64,000 nucleotides of DNA from Paracoccus denitrificans (GTDB taxonomy: Bacteria; Pseudomonadota; Alphaproteobacteria; Rhodobacterales; Rhodobacteraceae). The stretch is from positions 124,001 through 188,000 of the forward strand of contig VAFL01000004.1 of assembly GCA_005768755.1 (NCBI GenBank), written 5' to 3'. The notes beneath the pieces are model-generated. The model was not told the DNA's origin. It worked only from the letters and a program-made list of their open reading frames with translations, and did not search any database. The translations under genes and the position numbers were made by a program. Positions 34,563-42,286 of this stretch are shown here, one piece after another. Each line of letters begins with the position of its first letter. Positions within the stretch are counted from its first letter, which is position 1.

Positions 34563-35651
34563 ATGAGTACGCAAATCGAGAGCGCACAGATCAGCACCAG
34601 ACTGGGCCGCCGCGCATTGCTGAAACTGACCGGCGCAGGCGTCGCAGCCTTCAGCATGGCATCGTTTACCACCACTTCAACCGCAAAGGCACAGACCATG
34701 ACAAACGACTGGGACAAGGTATTTCCGCAAAGCGACAAGGTTGACCACGAAAAGGTCAGCTTCACCAACCGCTACGGCATCACGCTGGTCGGCGACCTGT
34801 ATCTGCCAAAGGATCGCAGCGGCGCGCTGCCCGCGATTGTCGTCAGCGGTCCCTTCGGCGCGGTCAAGGAACAGTCCTCGGGGCTGTATGCGCAGACGAT
34901 AGCCGAGCGCGGCTTCGCGACGCTGGCCTTCGATCCGTCCTATACCGGCGAAAGCGGGGGCGAGCCGCGCAACGTCGCCTCGCCTGACATCAATACCGAG
35001 GATTTCATGGCTGCCGTCGATTACCTCGGCCTGCATGAGGCCGTGGACCGCGAGAAGATCGGCGTCATCGGCATCTGCGGCTGGGGCGGCATGGCGCTGA
35101 GCGCGGTCGCGGCCGACAAGCGCGTCAAGGCGGTCGTCGCCAGCACCATGTATGACATGACCCGCGTCATGTCGAAGGGCTATAATGACAGCATGACGCC
35201 GGAACAACGCGCTGAAACGCTGGAAACCCTCAGCCGCCAGCGGTGGGAGGATGCCGCCAGCGGCTCACCCGCCTATCAACCCGCCTATAATGTCGAGGTC
35301 GCACCGGATGCACCGCAATTCATGGTCGATTACCATGATTACTACATGACGCCGCGCGGGTATCACGAACGCGCCGTCAATTCCGGCAACGCATGGACGC
35401 AGACCACGCCGCTCAGCTTCATGAACCTGCCGATCCTGACCTATATCGCCGAAATCTCGCCGCGTCCGGTCCTGCTGATCCATGGCGAGAACGCCCATTC
35501 GCGCTATTTCAGCGAAACCGCCTATGAGGCCGCCGCCGAGCCGAAGGAATTGCTGATCGTGCCGGGTGCAAGCCACACCGATCTCTATGACAAGGTGGAC
35601 GTGATCCCGTTTGACCGGATCGAAAGCTTCTTCAGCAACGCTCTGGTCTGA
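34563..35651 (+). CDS. Tat-exported alpha/beta hydrolase with Cys nucleophile position
   Basis: A 362-residue YcjY-like alpha/beta hydrolase. The N-terminus has a twin-arginine signal (GRRALLK at 15-21, hydrophobic stretch to about 35, AKAQ near 44). The nucleophile elbow reads GICGWGG with Cys172 instead of the usual Ser, as in dienelactone hydrolases. The catalytic His is His338 in GASHTDLYD. Ser-based relatives are esterases; substrate unknown. It follows the MFS gene by 23 nt and is probably cotranscribed with it. Confidence 0.85.
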   Translation: MSTQIESAQISTRLGRRALLKLTGAGVAAFSMASFTTTSTAKAQTMTNDWDKVFPQSDKVDHEKVSFTNRYGITLVGDLYLPKDRSGALPAIVVSGPFGAVKEQSSGLYAQTIAERGFATLAFDPSYTGESGGEPRNVASPDINTEDFMAAVDYLGLHEAVDREKIGVIGICGWGGMALSAVAADKRVKAVVASTMYDMTRVMSKGYNDSMTPEQRAETLETLSRQRWEDAASGSPAYQPAYNVEVAPDAPQFMVDYHDYYMTPRGYHERAVNSGNAWTQTTPLSFMNLPILTYIAEISPRPVLLIHGENAHSRYFSETAYEAAAEPKELLIVPGASHTDLYDKVDVIPFDRIESFFSNALV

Positions 35652-35713
35652 TGCCACTCATGGCCGCGCCGCGATGATCGCGGCGCGGCCATGCTTCATA
35701 GAAAGGACCTGAC

Positions 35714-36172
35714 ATGACGCCTTCAACGCCCTCTTTGACCCTTTCCCGCCGCAGCGTTCTCGCCGCTGCGTTTTCTGCCGTCATTCTGCCACGCCAACTG
35801 CAGGCCCAAACAAACGAGGCCCCCATGCGCATTCGCTGCACCTTCTCCGATCAGGAATTCTTTGTGCGTCTTTACGAGAATGCCACCACTCGCGACCTCA
35901 TCTCGATGCTGCCGCTCGACCTGACCATCGAAGACTTTTCGACCAACGAAAAGATCGCCCACCTGCCGCGTCGGTTGGATGAGGGCGGACTGGCCGATTA
36001 CCAAGACGAGGCCCCCGGCGATCTGTGCTATTTCATCGGATGGGGCAATCTGGCCTTCTTCCACGGCGATTATCACTATCGCGGCGATCTGATCCGGCTG
36101 GGTCGATTGGAGGGCGGGGTAGAGCCGCTTCTAAAGAAGGGGAAGTTCGCGCTGCATATCGAGGTCGTCTGA
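35714..36172 (+). CDS. Tat-exported cyclophilin-like protein
   Basis: A 152-residue protein with a twin-arginine signal (SRRSVLAAAF near 12-20, cleavage near LQAQ). The mature part, from MRIRCTFSDQEFFVRL to DLCYFIGWGNLAFFHGDY and ALHIEVV, matches the cyclophilin-like fold family (formerly DUF369), which lacks proven isomerase activity. Genes of this type often lie near flavodoxin, cupin and carboxymuconolactone decarboxylase genes. It starts 62 nt after the hydrolase. Confidence 0.82.
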   Translation: MTPSTPSLTLSRRSVLAAAFSAVILPRQLQAQTNEAPMRIRCTFSDQEFFVRLYENATTRDLISMLPLDLTIEDFSTNEKIAHLPRRLDEGGLADYQDEAPGDLCYFIGWGNLAFFHGDYHYRGDLIRLGRLEGGVEPLLKKGKFALHIEVV

Positions 36173-36258
36173 GGCGGCACTGGCTGCCCGACGTCGGAGT
36201 TGTTCGGATTACCGGTGCCGTTTTGTAACGGAGGCTCTGGTTCGGTTTCGGTTCATGT
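36173..36258. other. Non-coding segment before the transposase scar
   Basis: No gene is visible. A short self-complementary stretch, CCGTTTTGTAACGG, lies near 36218-36231 and could be a weak terminator for the hydrolase/cyclophilin-like operon, though it is not followed by a T run. Confidence 0.3.
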
Positions 36259-36390
36259 TCAGGCGGTAGTGGCTTCATCCTGCAACCGACGTTTTCGGAT
36301 TGTCTGATTCTTGGTCTACTTTCGCATCTTCAGAGTCTTGGCACCGCGGCCGCGATAGACGTCAGCGGGTGTCAGGTTGGCTGCCGTTCG
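36259..36390 (-). pseudogene. IS3-family transposase remnant (C-terminal end)
   Basis: Read on the minus strand the segment gives NLTPADVYRGRGAKTLKMRK, a stop, then TKNQTIRKRRLQDEATTA and a stop. This is the conserved C-terminal end of IS3-type OrfB transposases (NLTPADVY-GR, then K-R-IK-TI--RRLQH). One internal stop and loss of the catalytic DDE part show decay. I see no terminal inverted repeats. It lies between the hydrolase cluster and LysR 2. Confidence 0.75.
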
Positions 36391-36551
36391 CAGCACCTAC
36401 AGCTTGCGAAACTAGTTGGCTTCCGGCGCCAAGCAAGAAAGAAGCGTAACAGAATGTGATGGAGCTCGCGCCATTTGAGCCCGTGAATGGCGGGTTTGGA
36501 GAATATGGCGGTGCAGCATTCAGAACAGCTGACCGGCGGATAGGGGCCGAG
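36391..36551. other. Degraded non-coding segment
   Basis: About 160 nt between the transposase remnant and the end of the LysR 2 gene. I recognise no frame with family similarity. It is likely leftover from the same insertion or deletion event. Confidence 0.3.
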
Positions 36552-37454
36552 TTAGCGCGATGTGACGCGATACCGCATCGCCTCTCGAAAGGCTGAAAAG
36601 CTGCGGGCGGCCAGCCGGCGGCTGGGATAGTAAAGGTGATAGCCGGGTCCATAGGGGCACCAGTCTTCCATCACGGCCACCAAGGCTCCTTTTGAAAGAT
36701 GCGGCGCGGCAAGGTCTTCAGGCAGATATGCGAGGCCTGCGCCTTCGATGGCTGATTTCAGGATCGGCAACACGCTGTTGAAGGCAAGCTGGCCCTCGAC
36801 GCGGACATTGATTTCGTCGCCGTCCTTCTCGAAACTCCATGGAAAGAACGAACCAGCGGTAACCGAGCGCAGATTGATGCAGGGCAGCGTGGTCAGGTCA
36901 TGGGGCGTCTCGGGGCGAGGGTGGCGGTCGAAATATGACGGCGCGCCGACCACGAGGAAGCGGAAATCCGGACCGATCCGCATGGCGATCATGTCCTTGC
37001 TGACCGCATCGCCCAGACGGACACCCGCGTCGAAACTGTCCTCGATGATGTCGGTGAATCCGTAATCGATCGCGAACTCGACTTCGACGTCCGGGAATGC
37101 CTTCAGAAATTCCTGCAATCTTGGCCGGAAGATCGTCTCGATGACATAGTCATTGCAGGTGATGCGGACCTTTCCGCCGGGCCGGTCGCGCAGATCACCG
37201 AGATTGCCCAATTCGATATCAATCTGTTCGAACAACGGCCCGACCGACTGGATCAACTGCGCGCCCGCCTCGGTCGGGGCGACGTTGCGGGTGGTTCGGT
37301 TCAGAAGCCGCAGGGCAAGCCGTTCTTCAAGATTGCGCACGGCATGGCTGAGCGCCGAGGGCGTCATCCCCAGCCGGGCGGCCGCCTTCGTGAAGCTGCG
37401 CTCCTGCGCCACGGCAAGGAAAGAGGAGATATCGCTGTGCGGACCCGATGGCAT
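36552..37454 (-). CDS. LysR-family transcriptional regulator (paralogue 2)
   Basis: A 300-residue LysR regulator. The helix-turn-helix reads FTKAAARLGMTPSALSHAVRNLE (residues about 19-41), and the effector domain has INLRSVTAGSFFPWSFEKDGDEINV, like paralogues 1 and 3. It is divergent from the quinone-oxidoreductase gene, with the site-2 operator and promoter between them. It probably activates that gene. No inducer can be inferred. Confidence 0.93.
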   Translation of the reverse strand: MPSGPHSDISSFLAVAQERSFTKAAARLGMTPSALSHAVRNLEERLALRLLNRTTRNVAPTEAGAQLIQSVGPLFEQIDIELGNLGDLRDRPGGKVRITCNDYVIETIFRPRLQEFLKAFPDVEVEFAIDYGFTDIIEDSFDAGVRLGDAVSKDMIAMRIGPDFRFLVVGAPSYFDRHPRPETPHDLTTLPCINLRSVTAGSFFPWSFEKDGDEINVRVEGQLAFNSVLPILKSAIEGAGLAYLPEDLAAPHLSKGALVAVMEDWCPYGPGYHLYYPSRRLAARSFSAFREAMRYRVTSR

Positions 37455-37457
37455 TGG

Positions 37458-37523
37458 TGAATTATTCTCACAGGTTCATGAAAGACAAGGCGGCTAATCA
37501 TCATAATGGGTCCGGCCTATCTT
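37458..37523 (+). promoter_or_regulatory. LysR-type operator and promoter module, site 2 (quinone oxidoreductase gene)
   Basis: The T-N11-A box TGAATTATTCTCA is at 37458-37470, CTAATC at 37494-37499 and TATCTT at 37518-37523. The distance from box to -35 is the same as at the other sites. A TTCATGAA palindrome lies inside at about 37475-37482. The start codon at 37560 follows 36 nt later, behind AAGGAG. Confidence 0.72.
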
Positions 37524-37559
37524 GCTGCCAACCGAAATCGACATGCGAAGGAGCAAGAG

Positions 37560-38540
37560 ATGCGGAAAGTGGCTTTGAACGAATTTGGCGGCCCGGAAAA
37601 TCTGGTCGTGGAAACGGCCGATGACCTGAAGGCGGGGCCGGGCGAGGTTCTGATCGACGTGGAAGCGGCGGGGGTCAATTTTCTGGACGTGACGCAGCGC
37701 AGCGGGGCCTCGGCCGTCCACAAGGTTGAACTGCCGCTGGTCCCGGGCCTGGAAGGCGTCGGACGGGTGCGCGAACTGGGCGATGGTGTCAGCGAAACCG
37801 ATGATATCAAGGTTGGCGCGCGCGTGGCGTGGATGGACGGCAAAGGGTCCTATGCCAGCCAGGTGGTGATCTCGCCCAACCGGATCGTGCCGGTGCCGGA
37901 TCATTTCACGCTCAGCCAGGGCCTGATCTTTCAGGCGCTGACTGCGCATTACCTGGTTCATGAATATCGCGATGTGAAGCCGGGCGACCGGGTTCTGGTC
38001 CATGCCGCATCGGGCGGCGTCGGGCAGTTGCTGGTCCAGTGGCTGAAGCATTTTGGCGCCTGGGTCGTGGGCACCGTCTCGACCGAGGAGAAGGCGGAAG
38101 CCGTCCGGGCGCTTGGTGCCGATGAGGTGGTCGTCTATGGCCGCGACTACGACTTCAAGGATCAGGTGCTGGGCATGACCGATGGTGAAGGCGTCGATCT
38201 GGCCTTTGACGGGCTCGGTGAAAAGACCCTGATGAACACCATCGGATCACTGCGCCGCGGTGGCACGGTGGTTGCCATCGGCGCGGCGTCGGGGCCGATC
38301 CCGGCGATTGAACCGACGGTGCTGACGCCAAAGGCGCTGCGGCTGGCAGGCGGGTCCGTCTTCAGCTTCGTCGCCGATCCGGCCGAGCTGCGCAAACGCG
38401 CCGCTGATGTCGTGACGGGCATTCACGAAGGTTGGCTGAAGCTGGAAAACGCCACCGAATATCCCCTGGACGGCGCGGCAGACGCCCATGCCGATCTGGA
38501 GAACCGTCGTGCCAAGGGCAAGCTGTACCTGAAGGCGTGA
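37560..38540 (+). CDS. Zinc-independent quinone oxidoreductase-like MDR protein
   Basis: A 326-residue medium-chain dehydrogenase/reductase of the quinone reductase (QOR) group. The GroES-like half has GPGEVLIDVEAAGVNFLDV, and the Rossmann half has HAASGGVGQLLVQWLKHFG. The zinc-ligand cysteines are absent. Such proteins reduce quinones or enones with NADPH. ATG 37560 fits the conserved start (MRKVAL). Head of a likely operon with the SnoaL-like and SDR genes. Confidence 0.9.
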   Translation: MRKVALNEFGGPENLVVETADDLKAGPGEVLIDVEAAGVNFLDVTQRSGASAVHKVELPLVPGLEGVGRVRELGDGVSETDDIKVGARVAWMDGKGSYASQVVISPNRIVPVPDHFTLSQGLIFQALTAHYLVHEYRDVKPGDRVLVHAASGGVGQLLVQWLKHFGAWVVGTVSTEEKAEAVRALGADEVVVYGRDYDFKDQVLGMTDGEGVDLAFDGLGEKTLMNTIGSLRRGGTVVAIGAASGPIPAIEPTVLTPKALRLAGGSVFSFVADPAELRKRAADVVTGIHEGWLKLENATEYPLDGAADAHADLENRRAKGKLYLKA

Positions 38541-38597
38541 TGTGCCTGTCCCCCGCTATCCGGGGGACCAGATCCATCCCAAAGTTAGGAAGCAGAG

Positions 38598-39089
38598 ATG
38601 AAATCCAACACTATGTTTGCCGCCGCACTGGCGCTGGCCCCATTCATCGGGACCACGGCCATTGCCCAAAATGAAACAGCAGCAGCTGAACAACGCAGCG
38701 ATGCGCAGGCCATACAGACCATTCATGAAGAATGGGCGGACCTGATCGCTGAAAAGGACAGCGCGGCAATCGGCGCGCTATATGCCGAAGACGCCGTACT
38801 GATGGCGCCCGGCGAGGCTACCGTGGAAGGCGCGCACGCCATTGCGGCCCGTTGGGCGCGTCAGCTTACGCTGGATGGCTTCGACTTCAGCCTGACGCCG
38901 CAGCAGCTGGTCGTCTCATCTTCGGGCGATCTGGCCCATGATCGCGGCAGCTATGATTTTGCGGCCGCCCTGCCGCAGGGGGCGATCACCGATACCGGCA
39001 AATATGTCCTAGTCTGGCAGAAGATCGACGGAGAATGGAAGGTCATCGCCGACATCTTCAACAGCGATCCCGCAGACGCGGCCGAGTGA
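38598..39089 (+). CDS. Exported SnoaL/DUF4440-like protein
   Basis: A 163-residue protein with a Sec signal peptide (about 1-22, TTAIAQ) and a single NTF2-like domain: IQTIHEEWADLIAEKDSAAIGALYAEDAVLM, then YVLVWQKIDGEWKVIADIFNSD. This fold binds small ligands and sometimes acts as an isomerase or hydrolase. The signal peptide points to a periplasmic role. It lies 57 nt after the quinone reductase gene and 19 nt before the SDR gene. Confidence 0.85.
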   Translation: MKSNTMFAAALALAPFIGTTAIAQNETAAAEQRSDAQAIQTIHEEWADLIAEKDSAAIGALYAEDAVLMAPGEATVEGAHAIAARWARQLTLDGFDFSLTPQQLVVSSSGDLAHDRGSYDFAAALPQGAITDTGKYVLVWQKIDGEWKVIADIFNSDPADAAE

Positions 39090-39108
39090 CCTGGAAAGGA
39101 AAACCATC

Positions 39109-39855
39109 ATGAATAACCTCTCAGGAAAAACCGCCCTCGTCAGCGGCGCAGGCACCGGCATCGGCCGCGGCATCGCCTTGCGAATGGCCGAAGAGGGCGC
39201 AGACGTGATCATCATTGGCCGTACCGAAGCGAGCCTGCAGGAAGCGGCGGATCAGCACGAACGGATCTCGCATATGGTCGCCGATATCGGGCGGTCGGAA
39301 GATCTGGAGCGTGTGATCGGCGATATCGAATCCGGCTATGGCAAGCTCGACATTCTGGTGAACAATGCCGGTGTCGCGCCGGTCACGCCCTTTGTCGATC
39401 TGGACATTGGCGAGTTCGACAGCGTGTTCCGGTCTAACGTCCGCGGTCTGGTCGAACTGACCCACAGGGCGCTGCCGCTGCTGAAGGAAACAAGCGGCAA
39501 TGTCATCAACATCTCGACCTCGATCGTCGACAAGCCGATGGCGAATATGGGCACCTATGCGGCCAGCAAGGCGGCAGTGAACATGTTCACACGCGTCTGG
39601 GCCAAGGAACTGGCCGCCGACGGCATCCGCGTGAATTCCGTGGGCGTCGGCCCCATCGAAACCCCGATCTACGAAAAGACCGCACTGTCGCAAGAAGAGG
39701 CACAGCAGCATGTCGACCGCGTCAGGACCATCGTCCCGCTTGGCCGGTTCGGCACCGTCGACGAGGTCGCCCAGGTCGTCCTGTTCCTTGCATCCGACGC
39801 CGCAAGTTACGTTACCGGCGCCGATTATACCGTCGACGGAGGGTTCGCCGCGTAA
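39109..39855 (+). CDS. Short-chain dehydrogenase/reductase
   Basis: A 248-residue SDR. The cofactor motif GAGTGIG is at 13-19, NNAG at 85-88, the catalytic Ser near 136-138 and Tyr150/Lys154 in YAASK. The C-terminus ends YTVDGGFAA as in classical SDRs. It has no signal peptide, so it acts in the cytoplasm. Probably the last gene of the operon driven from site 2. The next 300 nt hold a gene fragment. Confidence 0.92.
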   Translation: MNNLSGKTALVSGAGTGIGRGIALRMAEEGADVIIIGRTEASLQEAADQHERISHMVADIGRSEDLERVIGDIESGYGKLDILVNNAGVAPVTPFVDLDIGEFDSVFRSNVRGLVELTHRALPLLKETSGNVINISTSIVDKPMANMGTYAASKAAVNMFTRVWAKELAADGIRVNSVGVGPIETPIYEKTALSQEEAQQHVDRVRTIVPLGRFGTVDEVAQVVLFLASDAASYVTGADYTVDGGFAA

Positions 39856-39891
39856 GGCCAGCCCCATACACCAGCACATTTGGAGAAAGTC

Positions 39892-40065
39892 ATGAGCAAA
39901 GCACCCGTCACCATACTCAGTTACGGTTTGGAAGTGACTCTGCTGGGATTGGTGTCTACCAATTGGGCGATCCCGCAAAACGCGAAGCGGCCCTGCCGCC
40001 CGCTGTCGCATCGCGTGTTATGTCTCATGCTCTCGAACGGGCGGTCGAACTATCGTCGCCTGTGA
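39892..40065 (+). pseudogene. Aldo/keto reductase (DkgA-like), N-terminal fragment with frameshift
   Basis: The frame starts at 39892 with MSKAPVTILSYGLEVTLLG, the start of a DkgA-type aldo/keto reductase. At about 39948 a frame change is needed to continue: the shifted frame reads GVYQLGDPAKREAALPPAVA, as expected. Soon after, homology ends (about 40015). Catalytic Asp, Tyr and Lys are gone. The intact frame to 40065 gives only a 57-residue product without function. The rest of the 39856-40169 gap holds the site-3 operator. Confidence 0.72.
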
Positions 40066-40078
40066 AAGCTCTTATTAG

Positions 40079-40143
40079 TGAATATTATTCATAACGTTTA
40101 TCGCAATTGGATGAATAAAAACTTAATAGCGGCGCCTTATCTT
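40079..40143 (+). promoter_or_regulatory. LysR-type operator and promoter module, site 3 (CMD-like gene)
   Basis: TGAATATTATTCA at 40079-40091 is a perfect T-N11-A dyad (TGAAT/ATTCA). The -35 position is ATAAAA (40115-40120) rather than CTAATY, and the -10 TATCTT is at 40138-40143. A longer inverted repeat, TTATTCAT (40085-40092) with ATGAATAA (40111-40118), overlaps it. The start codon at 40170 is 27 nt after the -10. Confidence 0.6.
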
Positions 40144-40169
40144 CTGTTCGACAACCACAGGAGAATGAG

Positions 40170-40919
40170 ATGAAGAAGCTTGCTCCCATCGCGCTCGCCC
40201 TGTCGCTTGGCGGCACGGCAAGCATCGCACAGACCGGATCCGCGCTGGAGCGCGCGGCACCCGCCCTTGCCGCTTATGACCAAAACACCGTCGAAGGGAA
40301 CCTCTGGCAGCGTGAAGGCCTGTCGCCGCGCGACCGCAGCATCGTTTCGGTCTCTGCCCTGATCGCTGGCGGCAAGACCACGCTGCAACCGAAGGAATTC
40401 GCCCGCGCTCTGGATAATGGTGTCACGCCGGCGGAACTGTCGGGCATCATCACCCATCTGGCGTTTTATGCCGGTTGGAACAACGGGGTTGAGGCCGCGC
40501 AGGTGGCGGCGGCGCTGTACGACGAACGCGATATTGCAAGCGACAGCCTGCCGGGTGCAGATGTCGAACTGCTGCCGCTCGACCAGGAAACGGAAGACGC
40601 TCGCAAGACCAGCGTTCAGGAAACCCATGGCGCGACATCGCAAGGCGTTGTCGATTTCACCGAATCCCCGATGTTTCTGGACCTCTGGCTGCGCCCCGAT
40701 CTTGCACCACGCGACCGCAGTCTGGTGACGGTCAGTTCGCTGGTCGCGAACGGCCAAAGCGAACAGGTCACGTTCCACCTGAACCGCGCGATGGATAACG
40801 GCCTGACCCGCGAGGAAGCATCCGAGGCTCTGACCCAGCTTGCCTTCTATGCGAATTGGCCGAACGTCTATTCGGCCATGCCGGTGTTTCAGGACGTGTT
40901 TGACAGCCGCGAACAATAA
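40170..40919 (+). CDS. Exported double carboxymuconolactone-decarboxylase-like protein
   Basis: A 249-residue protein with a Sec signal (about 1-20, ASIAQ) and two tandem CMD/AhpD-like repeats: SPRDRSIVSVSALIAGGK near 51-69 and APRDRSLVTVSSLVANGQ near 176-193, each followed by HLAFYAGW or QLAFYANW. The CxxC of AhpD-type peroxidases is absent, so decarboxylase or ligand-binding chemistry is more likely. The exported form is unusual. RBS AGGAG precedes. It is followed 19 nt later by a cupin gene. Confidence 0.85.
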   Translation: MKKLAPIALALSLGGTASIAQTGSALERAAPALAAYDQNTVEGNLWQREGLSPRDRSIVSVSALIAGGKTTLQPKEFARALDNGVTPAELSGIITHLAFYAGWNNGVEAAQVAAALYDERDIASDSLPGADVELLPLDQETEDARKTSVQETHGATSQGVVDFTESPMFLDLWLRPDLAPRDRSLVTVSSLVANGQSEQVTFHLNRAMDNGLTREEASEALTQLAFYANWPNVYSAMPVFQDVFDSREQ

Positions 40920-40938
40920 CCGAAAAGGAGACAGAGTG

Positions 40939-41400
40939 ATGAAAACGCTTATTGCAGTAGCAACACTTGCTTTGACCGCCACCCCCTTGCTTGCCCAGGA
41001 AGGCACGATCACGCCCGCCAGCGAAAGGGCGACCAGCATCGGGCCAGCAGAGAATTTCACCGGCACGGCATTTGTCGAACCGACCTTTGACCCGATCGAG
41101 GATCGGGACTTCGGAATGGCTTCGGTGACATTCCTGCCCGGCGCGCGGTCGAACTGGCACACCCACCCGCGCGGGCAGAGCATCGTCGTCACCGCTGGCA
41201 GTGGCTGGACGCAGGAAGAAGGCGGGCCACGCCAGACGATCAATCCAGGTGACGTTGTCTGGTGCCCGCCCGGCGTCAAGCATTGGCATGGCGCGACGGA
41301 TACCACTGCGATGACCCATATTGTGGTCAATCAATTGGAAGGCGATTCGGTCGTGGACTGGATGGAGCCGGTGACGGACGAACAATATCTGAGTGAGTGA
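40939..41400 (+). CDS. Exported cupin protein
   Basis: A 153-residue single-domain cupin with a Sec signal (about 1-20, TPLLAQ). The metal ligands fit the consensus: His74 and His76 in WHTHPRG, Gln80 in place of the usual Glu, and His115/His117 in KHWHG. I chose ATG 40939 behind AAGGAG. This class often sits with CMD-like proteins, as here, which suggests a joint reaction. Substrate unknown. Confidence 0.87.
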   Translation: MKTLIAVATLALTATPLLAQEGTITPASERATSIGPAENFTGTAFVEPTFDPIEDRDFGMASVTFLPGARSNWHTHPRGQSIVVTAGSGWTQEEGGPRQTINPGDVVWCPPGVKHWHGATDTTAMTHIVVNQLEGDSVVDWMEPVTDEQYLSE

Positions 41401-41406
41401 GTGACG

Positions 41407-41434
41407 AAAGGCCGCCCGATCAAGGCGGCCTTTT
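41407..41434 (+). terminator. Rho-independent terminator after the cupin gene
   Basis: AAAGGCCGCC, a short loop and GGCGGCC followed by TTTT, starting 7 nt after the cupin stop. It closes the CMD-cupin transcription unit. Confidence 0.88.
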
Positions 41435-41450
41435 GGTTTTGTCATTAGGT

Positions 41451-41477
41451 GCCGGGGCCGCGCATGGCGGCCCCGGC
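41451..41477. repeat. Perfect 11-bp inverted repeat hairpin
   Basis: GCCGGGGCCGC (41451-41461) and its exact complement (41467-41477) are separated by five bases. No T run follows on either strand. It lies at the 3' end of the small minus-strand gene and may protect or end its transcript. Confidence 0.5.
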
Positions 41478-41486
41478 CTTGTCATC

Positions 41487-41642
41487 TTAAACGTCGCGCT
41501 CGGCCGGGATGACAGGCACGGTGACGCCATCGCCCGACTGGGTCGAAGCGGAGGTTTCCGTCTTGTCGCAACCCGCACCACCAGCGGCGGCCAGACCGGC
41601 CGTCAGAACAAGCGCGGAGATCGAAGCAAGAATGGTTTTCAT
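41487..41642 (-). CDS. Small exported protein, 51 residues
   Basis: A short gene read from ATG at 41642 to TAA at 41487, preceded by AAGGAAGAAGG. The product MKTILASISALVLTAGLAAA then GGAGCDKTETSAS ends in VIPAERDV. It has a clear signal peptide; Cys25 could be a lipidation site, but the lipobox is weak (GAG-C). It resembles small entericidin-like lipoproteins in size only. Its promoter is the site-4 module, oriented toward it. Function unknown. Confidence 0.72.
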   Translation of the reverse strand: MKTILASISALVLTAGLAAAGGAGCDKTETSASTQSGDGVTVPVIPAERDV

Positions 41643-41687
41643 CCTTCTTCCTTTCCATGATCGACGGCAGGATTGCCGCCATGCTTG

Positions 41688-41753
41688 AAGATGGGCGCTG
41701 ATCCTTGATGCGATTAGCCGGGCAATCCCGATAGGCTTTGTGAGAGCAGCTCA
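41688..41753 (-). promoter_or_regulatory. LysR-type operator and promoter module, site 4 (small exported protein gene)
   Basis: On the minus strand, TGAGCTGCTCTCA (41753-41741) is a T-N11-A dyad. CTAATC lies at 41717-41712 and CATCTT at 41693-41688. The start codon is 46 nt downstream. The geometry from box to -10 equals that of sites 1, 2 and 5. Sites 4 and 5 are back to back, 55 nt apart. Confidence 0.65.
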
Positions 41754-41808
41754 TAAATGGTTGGCCACGCGCGCATTCGTCTTCCGATGATTTCGCGGCG
41801 AGTATTGA

Positions 41809-41874
41809 TGAATTGCCCTCATATCGGCTTGCCGATTATGCCGTCTAATTGCAGCACAGCCCCGATGCTATCTC
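41809..41874 (+). promoter_or_regulatory. LysR-type operator and promoter module, site 5 (DUF2255 gene)
   Basis: TGAATTGCCCTCA (41809-41821), then CTAATT (41845-41850) and TATCTC (41869-41874). The 42-base stretch from GAAT to the -35 end is 31/42 identical, without gaps, to site 6. The start codon at 41909 lies 35 nt after the -10. Confidence 0.72.
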
Positions 41875-41908
41875 TGGTGACAGCAAAATCGAATTGAGGA
41901 GACTCGCG

Positions 41909-42277
41909 ATGAGTTGGAGCAAGCAAGACATCGAAGCAATCGCCGTCAGCGACGATCTACATATCGCGCCCTTCCGCGCCGATGGTGAAACCACTGGCAC
42001 GCCGACCTGGATCTGGTCGGTTGTCGTCGATGGCCAGCTTTATGTGCGGGCCTATAACGGCCTGAACTCCCGCTGGTATAAATCCGCCATGGCGCAGCGG
42101 GCCGGGCAGATCAATGCCGCAGGCAACACCCATGACGTGGCATTCGCGCCGGTCGAGGGCGCGTTGAACGACCGCATCGACGACGCCTATCGCGCGAAAT
42201 ACGCGGCCAGCCAATACCTTGCGCCAATGATCGGCGACCGGGCGCGCGCTGCGACCGTCCGCATTTCCCCGCGCTAG
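41909..42277 (+). CDS. DUF2255 family protein
   Basis: A 122-residue cytoplasmic protein with SDDLHIAPFRADG, then GTPTWIWSVVVDGQLYVRAYNG and SRWYKSAMAQRAGQI, the DUF2255 pattern (split-barrel, flavin-reductase-like fold is inferred for the wider group). I chose ATG 41909 behind GAGGAG, since the upstream in-frame ATG at 41849 lies inside the promoter. It is followed 9 nt later by the sugar dehydrogenase gene, so both are likely one operon. Confidence 0.85.
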   Translation: MSWSKQDIEAIAVSDDLHIAPFRADGETTGTPTWIWSVVVDGQLYVRAYNGLNSRWYKSAMAQRAGQINAAGNTHDVAFAPVEGALNDRIDDAYRAKYAASQYLAPMIGDRARAATVRISPR

Positions 42278-42286
42278 GAGTTTGGG

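Noticed and set aside
36218..36231. TTTTGTAACGGA shared between this site and the inverted repeat at 50771
   Set aside because: Only 12 bases match, and the surrounding sequence differs. It may be chance.
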